Source: Craterostigma plantagineum (taxonomy: Eukaryota; Streptophyta; Magnoliopsida; Lamiales; Linderniaceae). Taken from it: a stretch of 64,000 nt of DNA. Positions 12,326 to 24,677 of the stretch are shown piece by piece. Under the pieces are notes generated by a model that was given only the letters and a program-made list of their open reading frames with translations, searched no databases and was not told where the DNA came from. Where the stretch lies: assembly GCA_027422505.1 (NCBI GenBank), contig JAPQWV010001410.1:25788-89787 (forward strand). Reading direction: 5' to 3'. The stretch's first letter is position 1; the number at the start of each line of letters is the position of its first letter. Made by a program: the position numbers and the translations under genes.

Positions 12326-12949
12326 TTTAGTTTATGTGTTGAATAAATAATTAATGTAATTATATTATATGGAAAAAAATATAAACAGGGCAAAGATGGT
12401 GTTGAAATTATACCACATTCTCATTATTAGTGCTCAAACTTGTATATGTCATTTGGTCATTGAATCTTGCAAAATATTTCATTCTTATTCCTTCGACCTA
12501 AAGAACCAAAAGAGAGCGATTTTGCAATGATCATGAACCAAAATGGCACATTTAAAAGTTTGAGTATCAACAATTAGAATTATACATACATACCTGACAT
12601 GGGTTATTTTATTAAAATAGGGTTGTTTTATTTCGGTATAGATAAAATAGGGTAATTTCGCTAAAAATATCAAAAATCGTGCGAATTGCGGTTATTAAAC
12701 GTGACGTCGCGTCCAATGGACGTAACGTCGGGCTTAACGCGACCCTGATCTTAAAAAATGATTGGGCCAATAACCGAGCGTCGCGGCCATTGGCGGCGAC
12801 GTTGCTTCTAATGACTGCGACGATGGGTTTAATAAACCCGCGTCGACTTTTTATTCCTCCTCATTTCTCCTCTCGTCCTCCCCATCGGTTCCGGCCATCC
12901 ACCACCGGCGAACACCAGCGCAAACCACCGTGACACAATCCTTCTTCTC

Positions 12950-13262
12950 GTCATCGTCGATTAAGCTTCGTTTGGGTATGAAATTCCTAATTTGTTTAAA
13001 TAGTGGCCCGTCGCCTACCTATGTTCCACCTCTGGACCTAGGTCCGTCGTTTTCCACGGTGTCCAACGCAGGACCCTGGCCCGTCGCCTTCAAGGGGTTC
13101 GACGGGATTATACGAGGATGATAGTTATATTTACACCGGTAGGTTACCATGTCGACTACGGCCATGATGATAACGACGACGAGACGCCTCCGTATCAGCC
13201 AATTGTGCAACAGTCACCGCCGCCGCCGCAGCAGCGACGTCGTCGTCCTGAGCAGCCGAAGC
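12950..13262 (+). pseudogene. PMD gene remnant: leader joined to C-terminal tail
   Basis: At 12950-12997 the sequence follows the MULE B leader (cgtcatcgtcgattaagctt, then cctaatttgtttaaat). It then jumps straight to a block matching the C-terminal tail of the MULE B PMD gene: agtggcccgtc, then codons for acidic D-rich residues, PPYQP and QQRRRRPEQP (13150-13260). The whole PMD domain is missing. This is a deletion derivative, not a gene. Confidence 0.75.
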
Positions 13263-13557
13263 TCGTGTTGACTATGGCCATCTGCATAGAATAGACGACC
13301 ACTAGACGTGGCACAGGATCACATTATATTCGTTGGTTATATTCGATGGATTTTATTTGTGTTTCCAGTTTTTCTGTGTTAAGACTATTTTTGTATTTCT
13401 AACAACTTTGTCATCTTCCAGATCTTGCAACTTTTTAGTCGTATGTCGATGATATTACTTCAAAATACTTAAACACACATATAACAACAGACAACAACAC
13501 ATAGAAAATTAAATTTCACTCATACATAGATATCATCACAACTTAAGAGAAAGGCAA

Positions 13558-15863
13558 TCAACGTCCACGACCTCTCTGTGTTGTCTCCGACTTGAGCCAC
13601 CCTGATCCATTTCGTTGCGAATACGAGTTGTGCGAGGCTACCCCCTCTTGTGCCACGTCGGTCTTCATTATGTACAAGAAAAAACCAGCAGGCTCCCAAT
13701 ATTGCTCGTCATACAGTGGATGAAATGTTCCCTGATATGACCCAAAGTGTTCTACTTTACTGTAGAAAGGATCAATGAATTGTGTGCTAGTACATACCAC
13801 CGGTGGCACGCTGCCTGCGCATGAGAACATGGAATGAAATGAATGTCTCATTTTCCACAAATGCACGTTCTTCCTTGAATGTTTACTACATGTTTTCTTT
13901 GAGTCAGTGATGAAGAAGTATACACCTTAGCTTTTTGCATTCGCGGGTCAAATGCAGTTACAAAATTGCCGAAAGAGGCATTTTACCAATCACTGAACAT
14001 CCTCCACGCATAAGGAGACAATTCGGTTCCAAAACTCTCCATCGCCGCAGCGCCTGTTGATACCTATCAACAAAGTATTCGACACATCGATAAGCTGAAG
14101 TCGACTATCGCTTTAGGATGCAATAAGCAAGCCCCTTTGAACACACCATTAAGTGCCTCTAAGATGTTCCTCGTCATTAAACCACACCTAAGCCCACCAT
14201 CGTGAGCAAATGTCCACTGTTCTCGATCAATCTTGTGCAACCATTCATAGGCTTCTTCCCGCAGACTCTTAATATGCTCCATGATCCGTTCAAACTTTTC
14301 CACCGTATGCGCCATCTCTGCTCTGTGGCATAATTTTTTTACATCATTGTCTTTGAACTCCTTTTTAAAATTTGATACGACGTGACGTAAACACTAACGA
14401 TGCACTCCATTCGGTAACCTATACGCATCGAGCTATCACTGTGAAAGTAAACTTGCATCACAATCGTAAGTAATAATAACTTGTTTTTGTAAAAAGAAAA
14501 AAAAATGAACAACTTGATATACTTTAAGTAAAATACCTGTATGGCGATCTGAAATTAGGCATACCGCTTGACGCTCCAATACATGAATATTAAGTAAGTT
14601 TAAGAACCACCTCCAAGAATTTGTGCCTTCGGATGTAACGATGGCAAAGCAAGTGGAAAAACTTTCTGATTTGCATCGAGTGCACATGCAATCAACATTT
14701 TATGCTTCTACTTCGAATATAAGTGCATACCATCGACACAAACTACTCTACGACAATGCTTGAATCCGTCAATGCAAGGTTTGAATGCCCAAAATACATA
14801 TCCGAATTTTGGTACTCCCAACATATCTTGAAGATGCCACCACTTCACCACCGTTCCGGGGTTATAACGTTACAACGCTTTCAAGAATATAGGAAGCTTT
14901 TGGATTGAAGTTTTCCAAGTACCATAAACAATTTTATTTTCTCTTTTGAGTCCATGTCATGCTTGAATGTATCAGATGTCGTACCCAAATATATCGTTTA
15001 CGAGCTGCTGCACGTTTTTGGGTAAATACTAGGGGTCGTTCTTCTCTGTTTTGACTAATATTCTCGCAATTTCATTCACGACACATTGCGATGCGTGCTA
15101 GCCAACTCGTGCATGTAGCATGTGTGAGGTCATCCGTATCTTGTCACCTTCCAAAAAAACTTCTCGGTTTGAAGACTGCTCGCAATTTCCAATTATAGTC
15201 GTCGCTGTGATTGCATCTCACGCTCATGCGATTCTATTACTTTCGGTCACGTGGTACTCACGTCTAACAACCCTCAAATGGTTATCGTTAACAGCACATT
15301 TCAAATGATCTTTGCAAGTAAATGTCATACCTACAAAAAATGCGGGTTCGTCCATATCGTAAAAATCACCATCAGTTTCGTCAACTTCTGAGGGAGCCAT
15401 TTGATAAGTGGTATTAAACGGCACTGTCTAGTACATGCTCGGGTCTCTTCTAGTTCTATTGGCATATCAGTAGTTGGTCCATTGTTACTATCATCATCGT
15501 CCTCTGCGGGATATGAAAGATCGTCTAGTGCCCCACCCTCGTCATCAACTTCAGAGTCGCTGACCACTATCTTGCATAACGTCGTGAACGATCTAAAGTT
15601 GCGCTACCGTCAAACTAATAGGAAACACAACGGCTACTCAAAAGTATATCTACGTTGCGATCGAACTGAACGTTCTCATTTGCCTCAACAAAGACTTCAA
15701 TATAATCATGTTCGGCGTCAGGATCCAAGATATACGCGAGCTCGGCATCATTAGACATTCGTAAGAGCTTCTGATACAGCCGAGAGTGTTGATAATATTC
15801 GTTCATTACCCGAACGATTAAAGAGAATGAAGTGTTGTCGACGGAAGTCATATCGTACAACAA
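13558..15863 (-). pseudogene. MuDR-type MULE transposase remnant (MULE A)
   Basis: On the minus strand, 15863-15224 matches the N-terminal part of the MULE B protein, including EYYQHSRLYQKLLRMSNDAE and AFFVGMTFTCKDHLKCAVND (MuDR DNA-binding type). 14687-14436 holds the catalytic-core segment SWRWFLNLLN...CLISDRHTGI. 14315-14067 holds AHTVEKFERIMEHIKSL and LEALNGVFKGA. 13866-13558 covers the SWIM-finger region and the tail YQGTFHPLYDEQYWEP. Stops and frameshifts separate every block. The SWIM cysteines seen in MULE B are not all intact here. Confidence 0.85.
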
Positions 15864-16716
15864 ACTAAGAAATTGATCGAACTTGATTCGGCGACGAAGT
15901 CAATGATAACCGATGCGTTGAAGACTATATCGAATGATATTTGGTTCGTGTACGATTTCACCGCCAAATTAGACAACTATTTGAATATTTCTATACACTA
16001 TATTGAATATCTACGAATTTTTATGAAATTTAACATTGAGATCGCGCGTTTAAATAGCGAAATCGTCGTGACTATTAGAAACGACGTCGCATGCAATAAC
16101 AGCGTCGTTACGTCCATTAGGGCGACGCCAAACCATTATTGCAGACAACGTGTGGCCGTCACGTCAATGTCGTTAGTGGGCGCGTGCATTAATAGCGACG
16201 TCGCCGCGCGATGGTCGCGTCGGTCACTGATATTGGGCCAGAAATGGGCCCAACACGTTTTTTGAAAAAAGTGGCCCGTTTTATTTTGGGCCACCTCACC
16301 GTTGCGACTAATAGCCGCGATGTCACGTTTAATAATGGCGTTTCGCTCTATTTTATTAATTTTGGTCGAAAATCATATTTTTTTAAATTGCCCTATTTTA
16401 ATAATGACATTTTGTAAATTTGATATAAAATTCATGACAATTCATTAGAAATTTTTTATGTACATGACATTGCACGAAGAATTAGTTCGACTTATAAGGT
16501 GGTTAGAGAAATTTTGAACATCGAAAGTAAATTTTGACTTTTTTCTTAACACCTTGGTCGCCGCAACAATATTTTATGAGTTCAGTGATGAAGATACATT
16601 CAGATCCTTCATTGCATTAGCATTAATTATTTAACAACGACTGCAATTTTAGGATAATGAATAATGATAGTCTTATTTATTTATGATAATAATTTCTTTA
16701 ATCATCAAGATACTCC

Positions 16717-16744
16717 AAATTAGATTCTATGAATTGCTGGAATA
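16717..16744. repeat. 28-bp direct repeat, left copy, flanking the pararetrovirus block
   Basis: This 28-bp stretch (aaattagattc...gctggaata) is identical to 24678-24705. Similarity fades within a few bases after the repeat (tga is shared). The two copies bracket the endogenous pararetrovirus. Confidence 0.9.
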
Positions 16745-17478
16745 CTGAGAGGATCTTGTATAAAAGCTATACAAAAGGGTGATGAATGTTACGTGGCAAA
16801 AACAACCTATCAAACCTCGATAATGGTACTTGGCTTGTTTAACCAATTTACTCCAGAAGGACCTACGGTAGTCAAGCCTTTATACCTTAATCGGACTTTC
16901 GTTTGAAAGCATCATTCGAAGGCAGTTCAACCTATATACCAAACATCAAAATAAAAAAAATGGAAAATGGTATGCGGTTCTCTAACCAGGTTATCACAAA
17001 GAAAACACGGCTACGCAAGGTATTCCAGCCTATATACCATTAATCCGAAAACAAAATTTTAAAATTATTTTTGTGATTGTTAGAATTAAATCGTCGAATA
17101 CAAGGATTTTCACATAATAAAATTTTTATTTAATTAATTCATCGGTAACAGATTGCCCTCAAACGCCTTACTTTCGGCAACATGGGCTTTGCCAAGAGCT
17201 AATATCGAATTAATCAAAATCAAATTTATTATAACCTTCATTCAAAATTTAATTCTTTCAATCATTTTTCAAAAGATTTTTATAAAGAAGAATGTTAAAT
17301 ATATCATATTAATTAATATATATATATATGATATAAAACCATGATTAAAATATTAAGGCATCTTGGTGTTGTTTAACGATAGAATTTAGTCTTCCATTAA
17401 GGCTAAGTGAAACAAAATAAAATATATAAAGACAAAATTAAAAACTTACTTATGAGGAGTCGTACAAGAACTTCAACT

Positions 17479-17484
17479 TTTATT
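17479..17484 (-). terminator. Viral poly(A) signal AATAAA
   Basis: AATAAA on the minus strand lies about 100 nt downstream of the TATA box at 17584-17594. A poly(A) signal shortly after the start site is typical of Caulimoviridae, whose RNA has a terminal redundancy. Confidence 0.6.
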
Positions 17485-17583
17485 TCTTAAAATATTTTAC
17501 AGTAGAGGGGAACTCAAGAGAGAAGGGAGAGAGAGTTCAAAAGAGCGTAAGGAAAAGCACACCTGAAGGGTATAAGCTTCAAC

Positions 17584-17594
17584 TCTATATATAG
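17584..17594 (-). promoter_or_regulatory. Viral TATA box, minus strand
   Basis: ctatatatagag on the minus strand lies downstream of the second viral ORF and upstream of the leader, where the pararetroviral genomic promoter sits. The following leader continues towards 16745 with several short ORFs. Confidence 0.6.
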
Positions 17595-17749
17595 AAGAGA
17601 AAAGTAAGATACAAACTTTACAATGAAGAATATTTTTCTTCGTAGCCGCCCCACTTGTCAAGGAATCTTGCCAGCTATCATCCATTTGGCCACGAAAGTC
17701 ATCTTTAGCTTTATTAAAGCTAATAGTGAACCAATTTCCTTCATTGAAG

Positions 17750-19225
17750 TCGCCATCAACGTTTTCTGATCTTATCCATGACATTTTTAACTTTTTTAAT
17801 CTTGAGAGCATCTTTAGACTCCTTTATTTCTTCACGGGTCTTAACTATTTGCGCCACTTTATCTTTAATAATTGCAATTTCTTGTCCCATGAGGTCCATT
17901 GCTTTATCTTCAATAGAAAAATCATCCGGATTTTCCGGATCTTGTCCTTCACCCTCAAGACAAAATTATTCGTCATCTTCATTCTTTGAAGATGTTCCCA
18001 TGAAAATATCTCCAATATTCATACCAAAATTTTTCAGAATGTCTTTCTTCATTTCGTCGAAGTAGACATCAATAATTTCATTGGGCTTCATTTTACCCTT
18101 TTGTGAATTAATCCTTTGAGAAATCGTCTCAAAAGGACTAGGAGCTTCTCTTTGTTCACGATTATTAATCGCATTGTTTTATAGAGAAATTTTCTCTTCG
18201 ATCTTGTCGATCGTCTGCTGGCTTTCATATTCGCCAGTAGCTGTTTTTCTTATCATTTTTTCCAACACTATATAAAAGTTTCTTTTAAGACATGGAATTT
18301 TTTGTTGGGTATAACCCATTTTAGGAGTCCATCTCCATATCCATAGAATACTAAATTCAATGTAAAATGTAAAGAAGTCATTCTTTCAATACATTCATGT
18401 TCATATTCCGTTTCTATAAGATTGGAGAAACTTTGACCCATTCTTGATGTAATCCAAAAAAGGGTTCTTTAAGAGTTTCAATTGTAGCTCCATAAGAAAG
18501 CCACCATTGATAAAACCAATTTGGAACTTCGGATTCATAAACATCCGCACAAATTTTTATCCACCAAGAATGTTTTCTACTTTCACTCTGGTATAAAAAT
18601 ATTTTGTAGAAAGCATAAATATAATCGTAATAGTTAAACTTAATAAGAGTTTTTAACTCAGGATGGAAATACTCCCTATCCTTTAATGGGTGAATAGCCC
18701 ATTTTTCAGGCGAAATAATTTGCTTGAAAATAATTTTCCTAAAGGTATAACCTTTTTCAAAGCAATTGGGGAATTTCCCGCATTAAGTGATCAAAATCAC
18801 ATGTTCCCGTGGACTTAAGAATATTTTCATAAGTATCACGATTTTTATAGAAACTAGCAGCATATGATGCTCTGTCTAAATACCTTGACATTAAAGTCAA
18901 AGGTTCATCAGGCCATTTTAAATCTTTGAATTCTAACAGAAGTATTACCTCTGTATGATTCTTTTTCTCATAATCGACATCTTCGTCATCATCTGCAATT
19001 ATTTTTGCATAAGAAGTACCTTCTTTATTTGTGACTGCGCCTTTTGTTTCTTGTATTCAAGAAACTCTTTGTAAATTGGATCGTCCTCATTCCAAGCATT
19101 GCTTGAAGACGCAGAAATTTGTGAAAGATTTTCTTTCACAGTTTCTTGTTACCCATTTGGGCGATAACACGACCACGACCACGTCCACCTCTATTAGAGG
19201 CGAAACCTCTCGCATATTGGGACAT
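17750..19225 (-). pseudogene. Pararetroviral second ORF remnant
   Basis: The ATG at 19225-19223 starts MSQYARGFASNRGGRGRGR, an RG-rich N-terminus, followed by an acidic segment and a long region of aromatic and charged residues. It lies just after the RNase H block in viral order. Florendovirus-like endogenous viruses have an ORF of unknown function here. A stop follows within about 30 codons and further frame changes come later. Function is unknown; expression seems impossible. Confidence 0.7.
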
Positions 19226-19250
19226 TGCTACAATTTGCAAAAAATTCATG

Positions 19251-19700
19251 TTAAATATTCACGTGTAAATAATCAGAAAGACTATTATCACTTCCCTTTT
19301 TATAAATTATTTCAAAATCAAAAGGGGCTAAATGAGCCTGCCATCTTGCAAACATCGAGACATTATGTTTGAAATCTTTTTGAAACATGAATTTCGCAGC
19401 TTGACAATCAGTTTTTATTAAAAACTTTTGATTGTTAAGATCATCTTGAAATTTTAGAACACATTTTACTATAGCGAGAACTTCTCTGGCTATAGTGGCA
19501 TAATTTTTCTGAGCATTATTCCATTTTCCTGAATGTAATCTAACAAGATGCTCAAATTTGTCATTTGGAGAAACTTGTTTTAATATTCCTTCAAATCCAA
19601 TATCAGACGCATCTGTCTCAATAATTTTTTGCCAATTAGGATTAGCAAGCATGAGACAAGGAAGATGAGTGACTTTACTTTTAATTTTCTTAATTGCCTC
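19251..19700 (-). pseudogene. Pararetroviral RNase H domain, minus-strand piece
   Basis: The ORF 19652-19251 contains IIETDASDIGFEGILKQ (an RNase H catalytic Asp region), HSGKWNNAQKNYATIAREV and LIKTDCQAAKF, and ends in APFDFEIIYKKGSDNSLSDY. This is the RNase H end of a caulimovirid polyprotein. The frame continues back to about 19690, next to the inversion junction. The corresponding part is absent from the plus-strand piece. Confidence 0.85.
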
Positions 19701-19704
19701 AGTA

Positions 19705-19722
19705 TGGTATCAGAGTCATGGT
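19705..19722 (+). promoter_or_regulatory. tRNA-Met primer-binding site of the pararetrovirus
   Basis: tggtatcagagtcatgg matches the complement of the initiator tRNA-Met 3' end used by all Caulimoviridae to prime minus-strand synthesis. It stands exactly at the junction between the two viral pieces and about 40 bp before the first ORF. Confidence 0.85.
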
Positions 19723-19764
19723 GGGGTATTAAGAAGTTGAGGTGTAGTTTAACGTCTTATTCTA

Positions 19765-20833
19765 ATGAATTTGATGCGAAGAAAAGATACTGTTAAAAAC
19801 AGTATTGAAGACGAATATGATATTCCTCAAGATTTAGATAAATTAAATCGCTGGACAATTCTTAAGATAGATTATAAGATAATCTATGAATTAGGAACTT
19901 TCGAAAAGTTAGGTTTCAAACAGGTAGTCAAAACTATCGAAGAAACTATATCTCTTAATAACGAGGAGATGATTATTAGACTTCTAAGTAATAGAGACTT
20001 AGAAAAATATAGAATAAACCATAAGTTTATTCATATCGGGTTAGTTCAGGTAGCTAAGCCTTTGACTTTAGAAGGTTTACCAGAGAGCTTTATAGCAGCT
20101 CTTAGAGATGGTAGAAATCTCGACTGAAAACAATCCCTTATGGGAATAATTCAGTCAAGTCTGGCTCATGGCCCAGTTTATTTTATTGTTTACCCAAATC
20201 TCCAATTATCATTGACTGATGTCAATATTTGGATGCCTTGACATTAATGTCAAAACTCACGGATATAATTATGCTCCAGGATCGGAAGTAATTTGTATCT
20301 GTTATAGGATTTATTATAAACCTTTATATACACTGAATCCTCAGTGCAAAATTGTTGATAAACCTATCAACGAAACTGTTCTTATAGAAACCAATTTTAG
20401 CAGATCTAATATCACAACTACAAGATCTACTAAATGGGAAGAAATTCAATTCCCAGAAAATTGGGTTATTGAACGAGCCATGCCTCTTCAGCCCAATATT
20501 AAGAATATTCCTACTCAAATAATACAGACAACAGATGGAACTGTTCAAATACAATTTGAGCAGAATAGAAAATCTGTTGATGTTAAAACTCCGAGATCTA
20601 GAATTGCTAGATCAATCTCTTCACATTATCATATATCACCATTTGATTATATGATAAGAACACCTTCTAGAGCTTCGACTTCTCAAGTTAGAGAATCAAC
20701 CTCTAGTGATTACATTCAGAATAAGGTAGAAAAATTAAGAATTAATTCTGATAATATTGTTCACGGTGTTTTTAAAAATCAAGACGAGGAAATAACCGAG
20801 TCAAAATGGAATTTCGTGTTTAATGGATTTTAA
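19765..20833 (+). pseudogene. Pararetroviral movement protein region
   Basis: The first block (19765-20127) and second block (20219-20833) are parts of one caulimovirid movement protein of the 30K family. An in-frame TGA at 20125-20127 ends the first; the second is in another frame. Motifs include GLVQVAKPLTLEGLPESFIA in the first block and YAPGSEVICICYRIYYKP in the second. The C-terminal stretch is Ser/Thr-rich (RTPSRASTSQVRESTSSDY). In an active virus it would build tubules at plasmodesmata. This copy is broken. Confidence 0.8.
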
Positions 20834-21378
20834 ACCAAAAATCGATTTCAGTCCGGGTTCACCGGCAAGAAAGAAAATTCAACAAGAATTCGTTCAACCC
20901 AAATGGGAACTTTTCATAAAATGGTTTTTTGAAAATTTTAATAAAGAAGATAAATCTATTATCCAGGAAATTTTATAAAGATTTAGAAAATCGGGAAAAA
21001 CTGCTGTTCGTTCCTTGGTTTTTATCAAAATATTTTAAAAATATGATTTCTGTTCTTTAAAGAAATTATAAGCTTTCAACTGGAAAAAAATATTAACTCT
21101 GTTTTTCCACCTCAAACTAGTTTTCAAATGGAAAAAGAAAACGAAATTAGATTTTTTAATGCTTTTTAAAAATTATTTGGAAAAGAAAACAATACGCTTT
21201 CTGTTACTATTAATCATATTAATAGTCTTTTAAAACAACAAAATTATACAAATATGTATGTTATTGTTTTACAAGAACAAATTCTTTATTAAAAAAATAT
21301 TGAAGAAATTTCGTCTTCAATAAAAGATATAAAAAACTTTTTGTTAAAAGACAAAATAATTTAGAGACATTTGATATT

Positions 21379-22872
21379 GTGTCTCCAAGTATTCAACCTC
21401 CTCCTGAAGTTACAGATTTCAAATTAAAATCAATTTCTCGAATTGAGAAATTACTTGAAGAAAAACTTCAAAATCTTAAGCTTAATACTTTAAGCGAAGA
21501 ATTTGAAAATCAATTAGAAAATTCTGTAAATCTTCAGAATACTTTTAGTCAAGAAATTAATAAACTTAAGCATACTAAATATGCTGAAAGGCCAACTCAA
21601 AGTAAATATTATTACCCTAGGCCTACTCCTCAAGATATCTTGTTCGAAGAACAAGAATCTACGCTCAACAATTCGTATAATGGTAGATGCATATATGAAT
21701 GGAACTTAGACGGTTATACCGAAAGACAAATTTATAATATGATACATAGGATGCTTATGTATAGCACAATTTGCAAAGCTAATCAAAATAACGATAGAGC
21801 TGTTGCAAAAATGATTGTCGCTGGCTTCACTGGTCAGTTAAAAGGATGGTGGGATAACTATTTATCTCATCGTGAAAAAGAAGATATTTATCAAACCATT
21901 AAAGAAGAAAATGGTCAGCAAGTGACTAATGTTGTTTATACACTATTAAACATCATTGAACACTTCACAGACCGACGGTCTGACAATTATGAAAATATCA
22001 GAACTCTTCTCCAAAATCTTAGGTGTAAGACCCTTACATCTTTTAGATGGTATAAGGATACTTTCCTTAGTCGAGTCATGAAACTCCCTGAGTCAAATAG
22101 TACTCACTGGAAATCTAAATTTATAGATGGCCTACCTTCAGTCTTTGCAGAAAGAGTAAGAAATAACCTTAGAAAAGGAGAATCGAGTATCGATTATAAC
22201 TCCTATACTTACGGTAAACTTATAGGAACTTGCATACAAGAAGGCTTAGCCTTATGCAATGAAATAAAATTAAATAAACAAGTTAAGAGACATTCTCTAG
22301 ACGAAAAGAAATAATTAGGAGAATTATGTGGCCAATTTGGCATGGAAAATCCCTCTACGAGTAAAACTCGTAAAGAACATAAAGCTAAAAAATATTCTGT
22401 GAAACAATACGAAAAGAAAAAATTCAGAAGATCAAAAAGAAAAGAACAAAAATTCTCAAAAGATAATAAAAATTATCATACAAAAATAAATTCCCTCATA
22501 TTTGTCTGCCGAAAATGCGGAAAAATTGGTCATAAAGCAAGTACCTGCTGGACCAAAAAGAAAATTAATAACTTAGAAATTGATAGTGAATTAAAAGAAA
22601 CGCTATCAAAAATTCTACTTGAATCTGATAGAGAATCGGATTATTCTTCGAATAATGAAAACAACATTATTGAAGATATTTCATCAGAATTGGATGAATG
22701 TAGAAATTGTCAATTAGGACAACCTTGCTCTAAAGATTCAGATAAATCAGAATCTGAATTAGAGAATGACTATTTATATCAAATTATTTCTCAATTTCAA
22801 GAGGTTAGTGTTCTCGACAATAATCTCTTAGAAATGCTTAAAGAAACTAAAGATCCAGATTTAAAAATCTGA
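21379..22872 (+). pseudogene. Pararetroviral coat protein region with zinc knuckle
   Basis: The first ORF (21379-22314) has a gag/coat-like core with FTGQLKGWWDNYLSHREKED and LTSFRWYKDTFLSRVMKLPE. The second (22342-22872) starts with a very basic stretch, then a CCHC knuckle CRKCGKIGHKASTCW at residues 56-69 (about 22507-22550), then an acidic Ser/Asp/Glu-rich tail. This order (capsid, basic patch, CCHC, acidic tail) is standard for the family. A stop at 22312-22314 separates the parts. Confidence 0.8.
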
Positions 22873-23119
22873 TTATCAGAAGAATTATTCAAAATGAAGA
22901 AGAAACTTCTAAAGAAGTTATTCCAAAATCTGAACCCTATAAAATGTCAGAAGTAATGAAACTACTTCGAACAAAAATAAATATAATGAATCTCCAGTTA
23001 ATATCAAAGATTTAACTATAGATATTTCGATTCTTAAAACAGAGATTAAAGAATTAAATTAAGTAATAATAACTTAGAAAGAAGACTTTCTAAGCTTGAA
23101 AAGCGAAAAGAAGTCTTAG

Positions 23120-24628
23120 ATGAATCATCTTCTAAATCCCTTGATGAGTTTGTTAGTACGACAGAAAATGATAATTTTCTTTCTACTCTCGAAGTCATCA
23201 CTTGCAAAAATGGCTAGTGAAAATCTCACTATTTATGATAAAAATTATCAAAAAGATCTTATTGCTCTCATTGATAGCGGTGCAGATTTAAACTGTATCC
23301 AAGAAGGTATAATACTACTCAATATTTTTATAAGACAACTCATTCTCTTAGCTCTGCCAGCGGAGAAAGGTTGGAAATTAATTATAAAATTCCTAAGGCC
23401 TATATTTGTAAAAATAAGGTCTGTATTCCTACATCTTTCTTGCTAGTAAAGAATATCACGAACCAAGTAATTTTTGGTACTCCGTTCCTTAGGAAAATAT
23501 TTCCTATCACTAATATTGACGAACAAGGATTTAAAGGAAGCTTCGAAAATTAAGAAGTATACTTTAAATACATTACTGAACTAAATTCACGAATCTTTAG
23601 TGAAATTAAGATTCTATTCTTATTAAAGCAAAAGAAAATCAAATAAATTATTTGAAACAAGAAATTAGTATACTTACGATCGAGGATAAAATTCAAAATC
23701 CTAAGTTACAAGAGAAAATTAAATTAATTCATAAGGAATTTACATTGCAAATATGCAATGATCTTCCAAATGCATTTTGGAATAGGAAGAAACACATTGT
23801 TTCTTTACCTTATGAGGAAAATTTTAGTGAGAAAAATATTCCTATTAAAGCTCGTCCTTGCCAAATGAATGCTGAATTATTAGAATTATGTAAGAAAGAA
23901 ATAAATTCTCTCTTACAGAAAGGTATAATAAAACCTTCAAAATCTCCTTGGTCGTGTAATGCATTTTATGTTAATAATGCAGCCGAAAAGGAAAGAGGAG
24001 CACTCAGGTTAGTAATTAATTACAAACCTTTAAATAAAGTTTTAAAATGGATTAGATATCATATTCCTAATAAAAAGGATCTACTTGATCGATTGCATAA
24101 TGCAATTTTATTTTCAAAATTTGATTTAAAATCAGGATTTTGGTAAATCCAAGTTGAAGAAAAAGATCGGTACAAAACCGCTTTTACAGTCCCAATTGAA
24201 CAATTTGAATGGAACATTGTACATTTTGGTTTGAAAAACGCTCCTTCAAGAATTTCAAAATATTATGAATGATATATTTATTCCTTATAGTAATTTTATA
24301 ATTGTTTATATTGATGATATTTTGGTGTTCTCTAAATGTATAGAAACGCATTTTAAACATCTTGATATTTCAAGAAAATTATTATTCAAAATGGGTTAGT
24401 TATAGCTAGTCCAAAATGATTTTATTTCAAACAAAAGTTAGATTTTTGGGTCATACTATTGGAAGGGGTAGTATTACTCCAATTAATAGAAACGTTGAAT
24501 TTGCGTTCAAATTTCCTGACCAAATTTTAGATAAAACTCAATTACAAAGATTTTTAGGAAGTTTAAATTATATTTCTCCTTATTATAAAAATCTTGCAAT
24601 TGATACATCTATTTATACGATAGATTAA
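23120..24628 (+). pseudogene. Pararetroviral protease and reverse transcriptase region
   Basis: The aspartic protease motif LIDSGADLNCIQEG starts near 23267. The reverse transcriptase begins at about 23652, with KARPCQMNAELLELCKKE, LRLVINYKPLNKV and FSKFDLKSGFW, where a stop follows. The catalytic YIDD box lies at 24307-24318 in a different frame. The last block (24416-24628) contains FLGHTIGRGSITP and LQRFLGSLNYISPYYKN, the connection segment. The frame is lost at least four times. RNase H is missing from this piece. Confidence 0.87.
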
Positions 24629-24677
24629 AAAAGACGTCATGTTAGTGGAGAAATAGTCATACTGATACAATTAAGAA

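Larger units (their letters stand above)
12601..16408 (-). mobile_element. MULE A: decayed Mutator-like element
   Basis: The ends match the ends of MULE B (32938-39503): a short AT-rich terminus with ATTAAAATAGGG, then subterminal CpG-rich blocks of the type CCATTAGGCGCGACGTCGCG. Inside are a minus-strand MuDR-type transposase remnant and the tail of a PMD gene on the plus strand. The exact ends are uncertain because I could not find a clean 9-bp TSD; the left is taken as GGGTTATT at 12601. It is shorter than MULE B, mainly because the PMD gene has been deleted. Confidence 0.75.
16745..24677. mobile_element. Endogenous pararetrovirus (Caulimoviridae-like), rearranged
   Basis: There are two pieces. 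The minus-strand piece (about 19703 down to 16745) carries, in viral order, RNase H, a second ORF, a promoter/poly(A) region and a leader. The plus-strand piece (19705-24677) starts at the tRNA-Met primer site and carries movement protein, coat protein, protease and reverse transcriptase. They meet head to head at 19703-19705. The total is about 7.9 kb, roughly one genome of a petuvirus- or florendovirus-like virus. The gene order (one long polyprotein followed by a separate downstream ORF) fits Florendovirus best, but I cannot settle the genus. All ORFs carry stops or frameshifts; it is an old, inactive copy. Confidence 0.88.
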
